Assembly (NCBI GenBank): GCA_020055645.1
Contig: CM034547.1
Location: 21,739,013 to 21,803,012 of the forward strand
From: Tomocerus qinae
Lineage: Eukaryota > Arthropoda > Collembola > Entomobryomorpha > Tomoceridae
Direction of reading: 5' to 3'
DNA: 64,000 nt
The translations under genes were made by a program, and so were the position numbers. The notes beneath the pieces were generated by a model. The model saw only the letters and a program-made list of their open reading frames with translations. It was not told the DNA's origin and did no database searches. Position 1 is the stretch's first letter; each line of letters starts with the position of its first letter. Below are positions 1 to 12,790 of the stretch, piece after piece.

Positions 1-132
1 AAGACGTTGTATGGAGTACCTATACTCTCGTAGATGCATTTAACTGTAGGCTATAATATATTACTCTTTATAGTACATTGTAGAAGGATAATAAGCGAAA
101 ACAACTTGTAGAAGAGGGAGTTGAACACATAC

Positions 133-258
133 CTGAATAACCAAAGGCTGAAGAGCAAGTTCTACAGATCGAGTCCTGATCTCGAGATTTTTGGGATCCC
201 ATTTGAGAACAATTTGACCGTTTTGCCCTCCTGAGTCTCCTTCTGTTCCAAGGGCCAT
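133..258 (-). CDS. alpha-Cat: alpha-catenin, first coding exon (gene continues off the left edge)
   Basis: This single exon encodes 42 residues starting at ATG 258-256. It ends at a good donor (CAG|gtatgt in minus orientation at 133/132). Residues 19-42 contain KWDPKNLEIRTRSVE and QPLVIQ, which match the N-terminus of alpha-catenin, where a WDPK.LEIRT..VE..L.PLV.QV pattern is strongly conserved. Alpha-catenin links beta-catenin/cadherin complexes to actin at adherens junctions; the recognised segment opens its first vinculin-homology region, just ahead of the beta-catenin-binding helices. The first 18 residues are Gly/Gln/Asp-rich and specific to this sequence. The exon is phase 0 at its 3' end, so the next exon should lie beyond base 1. 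The related vinculin is less likely because the WDPK-LEIRT signature is typical of alpha-catenins. Confidence 0.85.
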
Positions 259-1657
259 TTCACTTTATAGTTTACTATTTCACAAAAGTAATTCTCATTA
301 AAATCCTGTTTCAGTCGAATAAAAAGAGGGGAATACGGAATCCACTTCACTCCCTTTCACTTCCACTAATAAGTAAACCACTCACAAAACTAGCCCACCA
401 ATAAATGATCTACTTTTTTATAAACGCATCCCCACTTATCATTACATTCGTATCTAGGCTGTCATTTTACTACTTACAATACTTATACTTGTATTTATTC
501 GCTACTTCCACCCTGTAATGAGACAATAAAAAATCTAATAAACTACGAGCTTATTTTTAATCTTGTACATCATACACCACCATTATGTCCAACTTTATAC
601 TAGCAGCCTTTGCTGACATCACCCAACACACCACATCATCCAGCTTCAAAGTAAAAGGAAGGTTACATACTGATATGAAGTGAGGGAATCTGACTCATAA
701 ATTCATAAACTGCACCATGTACCATTCAGAACAGGACCCACCATTACTTACTCATTGGTACTACAATTTATACATTCATTTAAGTATACAAAAAATACAT
801 ACTAAATATAACCAGCCTACTATAGTATTTAATATACTATATGAGGCAAGTATAACTTTTGTTTCACTACTATCTATTGGTTTATTAATTCATTACATTC
901 GAAGTATAATATACGAATGAGTACGGTTTGTTTACAATTTCATTTTTTATATGATTATGTGTTTCAAAACCATCAATATTTTAATATTTAGTTTAGTGTG
1001 GTCCATTTATGGCAATTGCTGTATATTTAGGGAAGGTAAAATAAACTGCCGACAACGTGAAACATAATGGTACATGGAATACTGTCATCTAAATAGTTAT
1101 TGTACAATATACAATGGTATAAACATATACGGACATTTCACATTGTTTTAAGTGTACCGTGGCTAAATTATCTGTAGGTATACTACTGTAAAAATACCAG
1201 CAGTGACTCATTTAAAATAACTGCATTAGCAAGTAGGGGAGAATACTAAGTACCTAGGAGCTCGAATTTTGGTTTACTTTACATTCTTTATTTTAGTAGG
1301 CACAACCGCATACCTAAAGCTATAACTGACAAGGCGGTTTGGTGAATAGCTGTGTAAATTCTTCCCATGTTTAATATAAAATATCATTTTTGTTTTGTAT
1401 TCATGTACAATTTTGTTGGCACAAATTGTACAATATCAAATTACATGGGCATTGGATAGAATTTTATTCTTTTTGTGGGAATAGTTTGAAAGTTTGAGAT
1501 TGAGGATATACATACATAGCACTGCTGATTAAATAACGATATATCCTTATCAGTACAGTGTTAAAATATACAGAAGGCAATCTGTATATTTGAACAAAAT
1601 AAAATCTATCCACCACTATTCCGTGGTATTGATTATTTATTACGATAGTCGAGTTTT
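259..1657. other. Upstream region of alpha-catenin, no gene recognised
   Basis: This is AT-rich sequence with no convincing exon. The part next to 258 must include the 5' UTR and possibly the promoter of the minus-strand alpha-catenin gene, but I could not identify a TATA box or a first noncoding exon with confidence. Confidence 0.4.
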
Positions 1658-1696
1658 AGCTCGCCTGAGGAAGCGAGCTTATAGAACCGCACAGTC

Positions 1697-1750
1697 TGTC
1701 CGTACGTCCGTACGTCCGTCCGTACGTCCGTCCGTACGTCCGTCCGTCCC
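1697..1750. repeat. CCGT/ACGTCCGT simple repeat
   Basis: These are imperfect tandem copies of CCGTACGT/CCGT on the plus strand inside the 1658-2744 element. One frame reads as a short Arg-Pro-Ser-Val repeat. I treat that as a by-product of the simple repeat and not as a gene. Confidence 0.8.
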
Positions 1751-2109
1751 CACGATAACTTTCGAAAGCAAAGGCGGATATTGACCAAACTTGGCAAAAA
1801 CAATGCCTATGGGCCACTGACGATCCCTATTGAATTTGAAGTAAATCGGTCCATTGGTTGCTGAGATACCGCGCGCTCACTTTGTCTTCATTTTGATAGT
1901 CAAAGTGAAAATTTGGCATTAAATGGACATTAAAAAGTTCAATGGCGTTTCCTATAAATTGTTAGCGGGATAGTATAAAATATTTCACTCCGCTTCTACC
2001 AAATTTAAGATATAATAAAGCAAATCAAACCGGAAAATAACTATTAGAGGACAGAAATAAATCTATTTCGCATTTGTATTCAATTATATAGTCAAACTTG
2101 CATTTTTCG

Positions 2110-2570
2110 AATTCCTATTGATTTTGATAAACAATATTGACCGATTTTGATTCCGTTTTGATTTTCATAGTCAATATTAATTATTTTGATTTTCTGTTAA
2201 TTTTAATACTCAATACTAACTAATTTTGATTTTCTGTTGATTTTCATAGTCAACGTTAATCAATTTTGATTTTCTGTTGATTTTAATAGTCAGCATTAAT
2301 AAATTTTGATTCCCTTCTGATTTTCATAGTCAACATTAATCAATTTTGATTTTTTGTTGATTTTCATTGCCAAAATTGATCAATTTTGATTTTCTGTTGA
2401 TTTTCATAGTCAACATTATTCAATTTTGATTTTCTGTTGATTTTCATAGTCAACATTAATCAATTTTGATTTTTTGTTGATTTTCATAGCCAACATTAAT
2501 CCATTTTGATTTTCTGTTGATTTTCAGTCAACAATTATCAATTTTGATTGTATGTTGATTTTTCAAGTGA
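2110..2570. repeat. 40-bp AT-rich minisatellite
   Basis: There are about eleven imperfect head-to-tail copies of a 40-bp unit. The consensus begins CAATTTTGATTTTCTGTTGA and continues TTTTCATAGTCAACATTAAT. The plus strand is T-rich and strongly asymmetric. Copies differ by point changes and small indels and become more divergent towards both ends of the array. It lies inside the 1658-2744 element. Confidence 0.85.
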
Positions 2571-2744
2571 TATAGCTTCGTTTCCCTATAATATCAATGT
2601 CTGAATTTTTAATATGTCGTAGCTATATATATAAAGACTCAGTTCCAAAAGTTTGATCAAAATCCGTACGCTCGGTTTTCTGTTACGTGCGAGTACTTTT
2701 CGTCTACCAAAATGTGTACACGGCAACCTTTACTCAGGCGAGCT

Positions 2745-3769
2745 TCTGTTACGGCTTGCTGTAGGTTTTTGTTATATTGGCTTACGTTTTAAGATTTGAT
2801 GAGCCAGAGCCTCACTTGTTGGATTTTCCTCTCACTGCTTCTGTGCTCTGGTGGGTATAGAGCAGCACATTGGATTGGAAATAGGATAGAATGAATGAAC
2901 CGTTGAAAAAGGTAGATTATAAGGTATCTACGCTGATACTGTCGGTGTTGGTGGCTGATATGATAAGTGCAAAGATAAACTGTGCACTATAGACACTGGT
3001 AACGAAGTTTATAGCCAAAAACTGCTACGTAGTGTAAAACTGAAACGACACAGAGCAAACTGGAGAGAGGAGTAAAGGTAGAGAGCACAATTCTGAAACA
3101 CTGCCTGTTAGTGAATGAGTGAAGAATGACAAATAGTTGAGGCTGGGATATGAAATGATGAGACAATCACATTAATTCATTGGCTAGCAAAACGAAACCA
3201 TATAACTGGAGTTACTCATAGCTAGTAAAGTCAATTGATGAGGTATGCAGAATTCTCATAGAGTATTGTCAGACGAACGGATGGATGACAGTATCTTAAA
3301 CGTAGTGTATAGTTCTTGTGCTTTTGTCTGTAGATGTACGTGCACTCGGATTGCATTCATCCTACGTCAATTCATTGTGAGTGAGACAGGGAGTAGAGAT
3401 TTGACTGTATTGACTTCCCTGGCTTTGTAGCTAATGCACACTCTTTCCTACTATAATGCATGCGAATATATTTCTTATACACGGACACAATGTAGAAAAG
3501 TGAATTGGTATATCTGTAGGAATTACAAGTGTTTAGAATGCGTATATGTAAGTGAGAGACGGAGATTTACGTGGTAAGTAATCTAATAGAAAATGTTGCA
3601 GGGAGGACTGCGAGAAGGAAGAATGTTGTTGAATGACTGATCGTCAGTTTACTTGTTATTTGTTAGTAGTATGCAGAGCTGAGCTGTGCTGTGTAATTGA
3701 ATGCACTGTTCATTTGCTCGTTCTTGACTCCTTTCCTCCTATAGTCTCCACTCACTCTCAGACTGTGAC
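2745..3769. other. No gene recognised
   Basis: Open frames here are short, start without context and lack conserved motifs or splice-consistent extensions. Confidence 0.4.
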
Positions 3770-4135
3770 TGTATATAAAGAGAGTTTTCTGTTTATGTTT
3801 AGTTCATTTCAGTTCAGCATCAGCTTCAGTTTACGTTTACATGCAAAAAAGGCAAGTGATGTCATCAACCGAGAAGAATATCATACACACAATACACACC
3901 ATACTGAATTCGAGTCGACCTGTTGTGGAAGAAATAAATAAGCACCAAATAACAAGCCAAGCTCCAACACTAACGATAACTACCTACCTACAAACCCCGC
4001 TTTGTAAACTTGTATACAGCTATATAGTAATACTTGAAAGTTTAAGCTCTTTCTTACTACCTTGCTTTACAGTCTCGAAGAATGTACAAAAGTTCTAACC
4101 TTTAGGTTTATATACCTATATGCTGAAGAATAAAC
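3770..4135 (+). mobile_element. LTR-like promoter and poly(A) segment (possible solo LTR)
   Basis: A TATA box (GTATATAAAG, 3771-3780) is followed about 25-60 bases later by repeated TTCAGTTCAG/CATCAGCTTCAG initiator-like sequence. An AATAAA hexamer lies about 350 bases downstream at 4129-4134. This TATA - initiator - AATAAA spacing is typical of the U3-R region of insect LTR retrotransposons. No gag or pol frame lies next to it, so if real it is a solo or decayed LTR. I could not define the TG...CA ends or a target duplication. The alternative is a chance promoter of an unseen gene. Confidence 0.3.
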
Positions 4136-7100
4136 AGTCTTCTTTTGTGTACTATCATCTAACCACGAATGAGTAGTAGAATTCGAACGTTGCACCGTTG
4201 CATACTATACTCAAGACACGGACGTCTTACTCGGATACACAGAATACAAAATACAGACTCTTGCCTTTTGATATTTAGTCTATTGGTTCCTTCATTCTGT
4301 ATTGAATCCACGATCCCATTAGGCATTACTGCATTACTACATTACGTCAAATACTGCAGTTATAATCCTCCCTAGAGAAAATGCAGACCTAACTAACCGA
4401 TACAAGTTTAGAGCCTCCGTCGACATTTTCAAACTAGACAGGGCTTCAACTTTCAAAAATTTCCCAGATAAGGAACGGCGTATACTCGAGATTATGGAGT
4501 ATGAAGTTTAGACTCTGTCAACTCTATGCATTCTACAGAAGAACATTACAAATACATTGTATTGGCTTCAAGATAAATGGCAGCTCTCACAGATAAAGAT
4601 GCTTTACCTAGGCAGGTGGCTATATACAACGGACTTATTTTATAACGCAGCAAAGGTACACTCAAAAGAGATTTGCCTATAATTCTGATGTACTTATCCA
4701 TGTATAGCGTAGTAGGTTGTTATACCCATCACATGTGTTATTCTCATAGATGTTCTACAAGACAAGCAACATTTATGTATGTGTTTGCCCTTTTGCTATA
4801 CATAATACTATTATTGCTCAGGTAAGCTGTATATCCACCGGGATAAGCCTACGGTATACGACTACATTAATACGTAATGCATCATTCATACATATATGGA
4901 TGAAAGATGCCCATATTTTCTAAGACTAGATAATATTATTATTATGTACTACTGGAAAGAAGCAGTAGTGACTGGAGTCCATACAATACTAACAATCTTT
5001 CTCCTCTAAAGAACGGTATGTTGACTCACATCCTTAAAATGGTGGATATGATCTCCTTTCCCTGCAACAACAGCAGCAAGATTGAGAGATGTATCTAAAT
5101 TCATTGTATGAAGGCATAATACAACTTTATGTATGTACTTTAAGACTGGCAGGACATGGACTAAGTCGACTTACATCCATTAAATATTATGGTACTACTC
5201 TAAAGACAGTTTTAACGTACTTGTCCTAGGAAATAGTACAGTTGAATTGTGATTCAAGCAACCTTATGTATTATGCAGCTGGAGACGCTCTTACTTTTTA
5301 GGGCAGAACTAAATAGAAATTATGTTACCTGAATTCTGCATTTCTTGTTAATGTACAGAATGTACTGCAACGACAGCACATTCCCCTTAATGCTGTGAAT
5401 GTTCATACCATGCTCCAGTAGATCAGTGTGTACTACTGCAGCACCCTTCTTCGGTCTTATCATACCCATCTGCATAATATACAACCATGTAAGATGATTG
5501 AAATACTTAAACAGTCTAAGCAAGATTACTTCCTTGGCTCTACTTGGAAATGCTTTAAACTCATGAGCCTCTTACTACCTACAACATCTCAGTTCTTAAC
5601 TTTATATAATAGGCAGTAACAATTACAATATGGTCTTACTCATTTGCATTCTAAATAAATAAATAAGTTGGAAATTAAGACATCTTGAATTTCCACATTG
5701 TCCTAGATTAATTTTAATTTTATAATTAAATCGCCGTCGCAATGATTATATATTATGCATTCATTAAGCTTTCAACGATTTATTTGCAATACTAACCTCC
5801 AGAGAGTCATTTGTCGAATTTGTGAAATAGTACTCTGTAAGAAGATAACCATTATACTATTCTAAATGTATGTACCTATTCCATGAAAGCAAAAAACGCA
5901 TTTCTTGCCTTTCACCAATAGCACTTTGCAAAACTATTGAATATTGAACCAATACTCCACTACATACTATTTAAGTTGTTCTGGTACTGTACGAATTGGC
6001 AATTTAAAAAATCTGTATAGACCAGGTTTTATATAGTAGTTAATTGAATATTATGTAAATATAGCAGCATGGATTTGTAATAGGATTGGTTTTCAGTTTT
6101 GAGCATGTATTGACGCATTTTTCTTTCCGGGGATGATGATGTTTAGAGTACAGATTCCGCTTGGTTGGATAAGAATCTTTGGGCTGGGTTGGTGGATTTT
6201 CAGGATGAACAGTTGGGAGGATAACAGTTGTCGCTACACATTCACCTCATCATCAACCTACCGCTCATGCATGCAATGAAACTTTTATTCTATTTCCTAG
6301 CTTTTCTTGTGGTAAAACACGATGGTAATTATAAATGGGCTATGGGAGACTATGACATAATTGATACCATGTATAAATGTTTATAAAGGACTCATTATGA
6401 TAATGTTATACCTATATGTCTATTTTTGTATAATAAACCAGATGAGAATAGTAGGAAGGCTTATTCAGGCTTATTTTGGTTGGAGTTGATAACAATAGAT
6501 ATTGGATGTTTATATTGTATCTGTACTTAGCTATATAAATGTAAAGTGTGTTGGCGGAATCTCCCTGATTCATTCATAGCTTCCTGTTCTTCCCCAGTTA
6601 GGACTTGGTATTTGAGGCATATATCACAGCATTTCCGCTTCGTTGAATCGTTCTGCGTGCCTGTCACTGTGAATACTTTTAGGATGTTATCAATGTTGTC
6701 CCTCTTTGTATATATATTATGATATACTAATACTTGCCAAAAACTTTGGGTGAATACCTTATCGATCGTGACAACTACATCTTTGGAAATTTTCTCATGA
6801 AAGTTATAAGTCTTATGAAATATGTCATGTTGTGAACCACAGAGCCAATCACCTGACCACCAAATGTTTCAGAGGAAAAGGCTTTGCTTCAAAAGCTCAG
6901 GTTGGCAACCAATGCAATAATGGCAAATTACGAAAGTTTTCCAAATAACTTTCTACCGTCTGCTCTAAGGAATAAATCCTTCAGGGTCATATTAAAGTCA
7001 TTTAACGATGTAGCAACAGAGTTTTACTACATAACTTTTGTGCAGAAAATATTATGGTTTGCAAAATTCGAGAAAGTTGAGAATTCCCATGAACTGACTA

Positions 7101-7658
7101 AAAATAGGGCATACGTTGAATAGGTTAAATTAACCACAAGCTGGATTATTTAAAACAGTTTTACCCATGCCTATGCTAATTATACCATCATCTTACTATC
7201 TGATGCCTCATTTTGATACGCATGCAAAAGTAGGCCGTGGATATATGCCATGCTGAGCATTGAATAATGAAACAGGACTGAAGTGGTACAAGAATAGGCA
7301 ATTGTTTATTCATGATTTCTTTCATTACAGTTTAACGTGCTGATTGAGCAGTTGGAGTTGATGAAGGAAATTCGATTTCTCTACACACCTTGTTATTTCA
7401 TGATAAGCAAACTTTCTGCAATACAATATTTTAATTACCTAGATTGCAGTAAATTATAAACTCTGTAGTTCTGATCATTTGTAACTTCCATCATTCATTC
7501 TCTCATGTACTACGCATTCATTTCGTTCGCGACAGCATAATGCAGAAACGAGCCTTCCGTATGTAATAAGTAATTATCAAATTACTGTTTGTACGCAGCT
7601 TATCTCTTATTACGGCTGAACAGTTTGTTTGAGCTTCTACTACATTGTTTTAATTGCA
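4136..7658. other. No gene recognised
   Basis: About 3.5 kb of AT-rich DNA has only short unsupported frames. The longest, at 6884-7123 plus, lacks homology I recognise and has no matching flanking exons. Confidence 0.4.
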
Positions 7659-8466
7659 TTACAGATTGAAATCGTCTCTCTCCCTAGTCTTGTCATCAGT
7701 GGCAGGGCGGAGTAAAAATTCAATCATGACAAGAGTCATAAATATCATTATACAAAAGTTAAACCCAACGAAAGAGAAAAACACCTTCGTCCAGTAGTCC
7801 CATATGTACGAGGTCGAAAGGAGACTCCATAAATAAAATACGGTTGTTATCGCAGTCAAAATGTGACTGATGGTCCAAATTTTCATCAACTTTCGTTTCT
7901 CCTGAGGTCACAACATTAGAAAATTTACATGTCTATTCTACTGACTGTTGCATGGATAACCAGTAAAAACGTTTGAACTTACCTTGGCCACTAAGAGCAA
8001 CACTGAGGTCACTGTTTGCATCATTCCCACTATCAGTAGCCAATTAACAGGGGTGCATGAGATTATGAATTCGGCAACATTTTCACCATTTTTCCCAATC
8101 GCCAATGTTAATATGGATGTTAGGGTTGAAATTATTACCCCAAAACTCTACATTTTACAAGAAAAATCATCAATGATAATTAATTAGGCAATGCAGTATA
8201 TCATATGGTGGTAAAGTTACTTTTTTGAATTTTTATTATTACTTTCACATGTAACTACTACGCCTAAAAAGTCGATTATTTAGTGTAAAGTTTATTTTCC
8301 AGCTAATGGCCAATAATATGAGAATACGCGAAAGTGGGAAAAGAGAGATTGAGAAACTTACACAGGAAATCGTTCCAATAATTTTGATTGCTTTTGCTTG
8401 TGGTATACAACAAGAAGCTTCCTCTTCTTCATCTTTAGATTTACTACCTTTATCTACAATCTCCAT
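7659..8466 (-). CDS. Small four-transmembrane protein, function unknown
   Basis: Three exons read on the minus strand: 8466-8362, 8147-7983 and 7901-7659. All junctions are GT-AG and phase 0, giving 170 residues and a stop at 7659. Exon 1 gives an acidic, Lys-rich N-terminus with a Cys-Cys-Ile-Pro motif near residue 20 and runs into a first hydrophobic stretch. Exon 2 supplies two hydrophobic segments, around VIISTLTSILTLAIG and WLLIVGMMQTVTSVLLLV. Exon 3 supplies two more segments and a charged C-terminal tail (DDKTRERDD). The layout is that of a compact tetraspan membrane protein with both ends probably cytosolic. I do not recognise the family; a MARVEL-like or insect-specific tetraspan protein is possible. 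The adjacent juxtamembrane cysteines could be palmitoylated (inference). Confidence 0.7.
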
Positions 8467-11400
8467 GAATAATTTTTAATAGTGACTGTCAATTGGTAGA
8501 AAAGGAAAATTATGTTCCTATAATACAAACTGATAATATAAATATGACTGCAGAAAAAATAGTCTAGGATGGAATTTGTTTGAAGAAATGGGAAATGTAT
8601 TAAAAAGTACTTAGAGTTGTAGTGCGGAGAGAAGATTGAATGAGTGCGAACTGGAGGAAGGAAAGGAACCGAAACAAAACAAATCCGCCCAGAATTCGAC
8701 AATAGAGTGGTAGAAATAGTCCAGTTTACCCATGGAAAGCAACTGAAGAAGTGGAAGTCTGGATCCAGGAAAGGAAAGCTAAAACTATAGGAGAAAGTCG
8801 GGACTTTGGATCTTTACCTTACCTTCCATATGATGAGAAAAGTAGAGAATGCGCATACGAGAGAAGCCACTTTATATTTTATCGATTTTACTTTTCCTAT
8901 CTCAAATACTATAATATATACTAATAGAAATAACTCAACATTCACAAGTATCGTGCAAAAGCCAAACTTTCTTTCAGAGATTTCTCCTGTGCTCCTTTCC
9001 ACTGCACTTAAACTTTAGTGATCAGTACAGACAGACTCCTATGTATACGGACCAATATTATTACTTGCCTTTAGGTAGACCTTGTTTATAGCCCTCTACT
9101 TATTTCACTGTCCGACAGAACCAAAATGATTATAATGTAGATATGTATTAATGTTTTTATATATATAGCCCCAGACATACAAGCAAAAGTGGTTCTTTTA
9201 CATTAAAGAGCTTAAGTACCAAACAGCCTACTTTCACTTTGCTCCACTTTCCTCCTCTTTCATCGACTCTGACTTTTTAATGCTCAAATAAAACGAATGA
9301 GAATGAGACAACTTTTCGGTTTCAAAATGAAAATACCGAAGAATACTTATCGTGAATACTACCAAAACACTCGCCTCTGGTATGGCTTGGGATTAAAATT
9401 TCTGGCTCTGTTGGCAGAAACATGCTTTTAATTTCCGAAAGTGCAATGCAGCAATATATGACCACAATTTTTACACGCTAATATGGCTAATAGCTGCTTT
9501 CATCATTGGATGGTTATGGTTAGTCACCAATTTAAAGATAGAACTGGAAATGGCCATCGCTGTTATTTTCCAATTATATACATTCCCTAGATGAAGCTAT
9601 ATCGTAGGTTTTTTAAGTCAACTTTCTCTTTTAGATCCAAAAAAGTTGCATTCGGGTTTTTCGTGAAAACATGAGAAGAGAAAGCAGAAAGTCTCCCGAG
9701 TGAATGTATATTTCATGGGCCATCTATTATTGCCCTTGCACGGGAGCGCCAAAGTATTTATTTCAAAATTAGCACATGAAAATTGCTGAGCTGTGTAGTA
9801 AATGCTTGCAATTTGCAATAGTTACAGTCAGAAAGAATGAAAGGAGGAAGGGAAGAACCGCAACCGGAAGAGCAAAATATTTTTGTCATTTACGTCACTT
9901 AACCGATAAAGAACTTGGCAGCAATTCCTTACTTTTTTGCACTTTTGATTATTTATACTCTAACCAGTCTAAAACCACTAACTGACTGGTACATCTTGAA
10001 AATTCAAAATTTTGGTCCTAAAAATATGGAACCGGAGAGCAACGGCAACAGCCAAGGTAATTTTTAAATTATTATATTTTTTGGTAGTTCCAAAACGTAA
10101 ACAGTAGTAGTAATAGTAATAATTTGAATAGCATACAATAGAGCTTGAGTCTATGAATATAAATCATAAAAATATCATAATAATACTAATAATACTTCGA
10201 TAATACTTAAGTGAAAGAATGAACGAACAAATGTCAAACGTTTAGAGTTTAGATGATAAAAATGATGCAACAAATCGATTTCATATGCTCGTTAATGGAA
10301 GTATCTGAGTCTTTTTTATTTTTCCTCTTCCAATTAATAAATTATTGACACGTATTATCATTGAGTGTTAATAATCGATTAAAACAAACTTCTTACAAAA
10401 ATTCTGCCCTGCTATAAATATGTATGTATGATTTACTTACAGTGCCAGAGTGCCACCATTCATCGTATTTACATTATAATTTTTCACCTGTCAGTGAAAG
10501 TGGTGAAAGTCTTTTTCTTATAAATGGTGTCGTTAAATAGTACATAGCACGGAAAAATTGTCCTTTGCGTTTGTAATTATTTTTTATGCAAGTATTGGAA
10601 GTTATGCGACTTCATTCACGTCATTACAAAGTACAAACTACAAAGTCAAAAGTACGAATCCGTAAAGACGGACGTCTAAAGTTGTTTTTTAGAATTTTAA
10701 TAGTGAATCTTGTCTTGGTAATTTATTGGTCTTGATATAATACTAAAATAATGTGCTTGCGTTGTTATATTCGTTTTGTCATTTGCCAATAATTATGCTT
10801 TATGCGCTTGTCGCTTGTTTAGCAGCAAGCAATGTTAAGTGTTTTAAGTGAGATTTCCTTCATCCTTGTTTGGATTTGTAGTGTAAATTTTAGAGATGAT
10901 CCTAATGAACTCTATGTACTATGCACTATGTACTGTACTAATTCGAGTTATTATTCTTACATGTTGCATAATGTCATGAAAAACTACGCTTCTGTTCAAT
11001 GTACAAAGGTTATTGTGACTGACTCACGTGCATTGATTAGCATTTCGAATTTATAAACAGATTAATCTCATTTTTCGTAAACCAACGTCCAATGGATCTT
11101 AATAGTCAATTTATTTACGCATTTTTATTTGGTACGTAATCTTAAGTAGCCCCTACCTGTTTTCCCAGTCGTGGATAATGGATAATCCATAATCCACATC
11201 TATGCGAACATACCTACATCTGAATGTGTAAATGTATACATTATTTTGCATCCGTTATGGACAGATTAGGCTTAAAAAAGCTTACCTTACCACCTAAACA
11301 TCAAAGAACAGAAATTATAAGTTAAAATATAAGAAAAAGCTTATATGTATTTATGAATATTGATAGGGAATTGTCGCTATTTTGCAGTTATCAGCTCATA

Positions 11401-11577
11401 AATGCTGTTTGTTGGCTTCGCTGCTACGTCCGTGACAAGGGCAGAGGTCGGGAAAAAGAAACCTTATAAGTAGTTTCCTAACGTTCTTTCTACCACAGAT
11501 CACAATAATCGAGTTGAACATCTAAAAACATTACTTTGTATTTATTGGATACTACTTTCTAAAACACAACGTTAAAA
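8467..11577. other. Intergenic region, no gene recognised
   Basis: This is the upstream region of both flanking, divergently oriented genes. It is AT-rich, and the short frames around 8806-9018 and 9618-9985 overlap on both strands with no conserved motif. Confidence 0.4.
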
Positions 11578-12790
11578 ATGATGAAAATTAAAGCAAACAC
11601 GTATTTGTCAATCGTAGTTTACAGAAGCTTGAGCGAGGCTTGGAAAACTCTGACTAGACCAGAGGTGAGTTAATTTATTTAATGATTTTGAGTAGTGTCT
11701 CTTATACAAAGTTATATGTTCATCATTTTATTGTAAAAAATCCGTAATCTATTAATTCGTAGCTGAAAAATTTACCTCAAGTAAAATCGCTGGTGAAGAC
11801 TTGCCAAAGTGTTGGCATTGTAGAAGTTAAGGATGACGAAGTAACCCCGATTGTTCTCAAGACTCCTAAACGGAAGTTCGATTCCCCTTTTATTGTTGTG
11901 GAAGGATTAGATGGAACCGGTAAGTATTCCAATGTTCACTACACTACAAATATACGACTCTAATATTTATTTGTATTTAAGTATTTAATATACTGTCAGT
12001 AGGTTATCAATCCTTCAAAACCCTATAATATGCTTCTGATGTAATGTCTTACAGGAAAAACTACGTTGACGAATTTTTTGGCTACAAAATTGAGCATGAA
12101 GAAAATGAGCACTCCTCCTAAACTGGATTCGTTTCAGAGCTCACGAAATTTTTTTGATGACCAAACCGAGTCGGTCCGTCGAGCTTATTACTCTATTGGC
12201 AACTATTTGGCTGCTAAAGATGTCATCGAAAGTCCAGAACCAGTAGTGATGGATAGGTATTGTTACATTGCAATTGTCTATAAATCCTTACCAAAAGGTT
12301 GTATAAATCTAACTCTAGTTCTTTGACTTTAAAAAAGATATTGGCACAGCACGGCTTCTTATGCCTTTGCTCATCATTTAAAAACCGATGGTGATATCAG
12401 TCATGTAGGACAAATAGAGAAGTCCGAATTTATTTGGCCTTCCGATCTTCTCCAGCCCGATCTAGTCGTTTTTCTGACTGTCAGCGAACAGGAGAGACTC
12501 CGTCGACATACAGGCCGGACAGAATTCACCAATACAGAGGAAGAAAAAATTTTAGCTGCAGATAGTACTTTCCGCAAAAAGTACGATTGAAAATTTTTTT
12601 CTCTAATCTTATATGTATGTTATTTTAATTAATACATATTTTAATGTTCCTTAAAAGTCTTGTACAATGCTACCAAGAAATTGTTGGACCAAATTTTAAG
12701 CCGCTTCTAGTAGATGGAGAACAGGCGGATTCACAGCAGAAAATTCTTCAGTGTGTGACAGATCACTTTCCATATTTGCGCAGGCAATAA
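11578..12790 (+). CDS. CMPK2: UMP-CMP kinase 2, mitochondrial-like (thymidylate-kinase family)
   Basis: Five exons (11578-11664, 11763-11919, 12055-12256, 12338-12580, 12658-12790) encode 273 residues. The family phosphorylates CMP, UMP and deoxy forms, salvaging pyrimidine nucleotides for mitochondrial DNA synthesis. The P-loop EGLDGTGKTT lies at residues 76-85 and is split by intron 2. The nucleoside-binding MDRYWHSTASYA motif lies around residue 147 and is split by intron 3, and a LID-like RLRRHTGRTEF segment follows. DRYWHSTA is characteristic of CMPK2 and not of ordinary thymidylate kinase. Vertebrate CMPK2 is about 450 residues, so this form lacks most of the N-terminal extension. Its first 30 residues are basic and hydrophobic and could be a short mitochondrial targeting sequence (inference). 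The TAA stop lies inside an AATAAA hexamer. Confidence 0.88.

Larger units (their letters stand above)
1658..2744. mobile_element. Non-autonomous repeat element with 12-bp terminal inverted repeats
   Basis: The 12-mer AGCTCGCCTGAG at 1658-1669 recurs as its exact reverse complement, CTCAGGCGAGCT, at 2733-2744. Inside lie, in order, a CCGT/ACGT-rich simple repeat (about 1697-1750), a unique segment of higher GC (about 1750-1900), and a 40-bp AT-rich minisatellite (about 2110-2570). No transposase reading frame is present. The 'GTCCGTCCGT... ATAACTTTCGAA' style of sequence resembles dispersed repeats I associate with arthropod genomes, so a multicopy element is likely. The element boundaries are inferred only from the inverted repeat, and I see no clear target-site duplication. 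Confidence 0.5.

Noticed and set aside
1590-1784. 64-codon frame with an Arg-Pro-Ser-Val repeat
   Set aside because: It is produced by the CCGT simple repeat in the 1658-2744 element.
3633-4098. Plus-strand frames of 85-102 codons around the LTR-like segment
   Set aside because: They overlap each other in different frames, span the TATA and initiator sequence, and have no motif.
6884-7123. 79-codon plus-strand frame
   Set aside because: No recognisable domain and no splice-compatible neighbours; it reads like a chance frame in AT-rich DNA.
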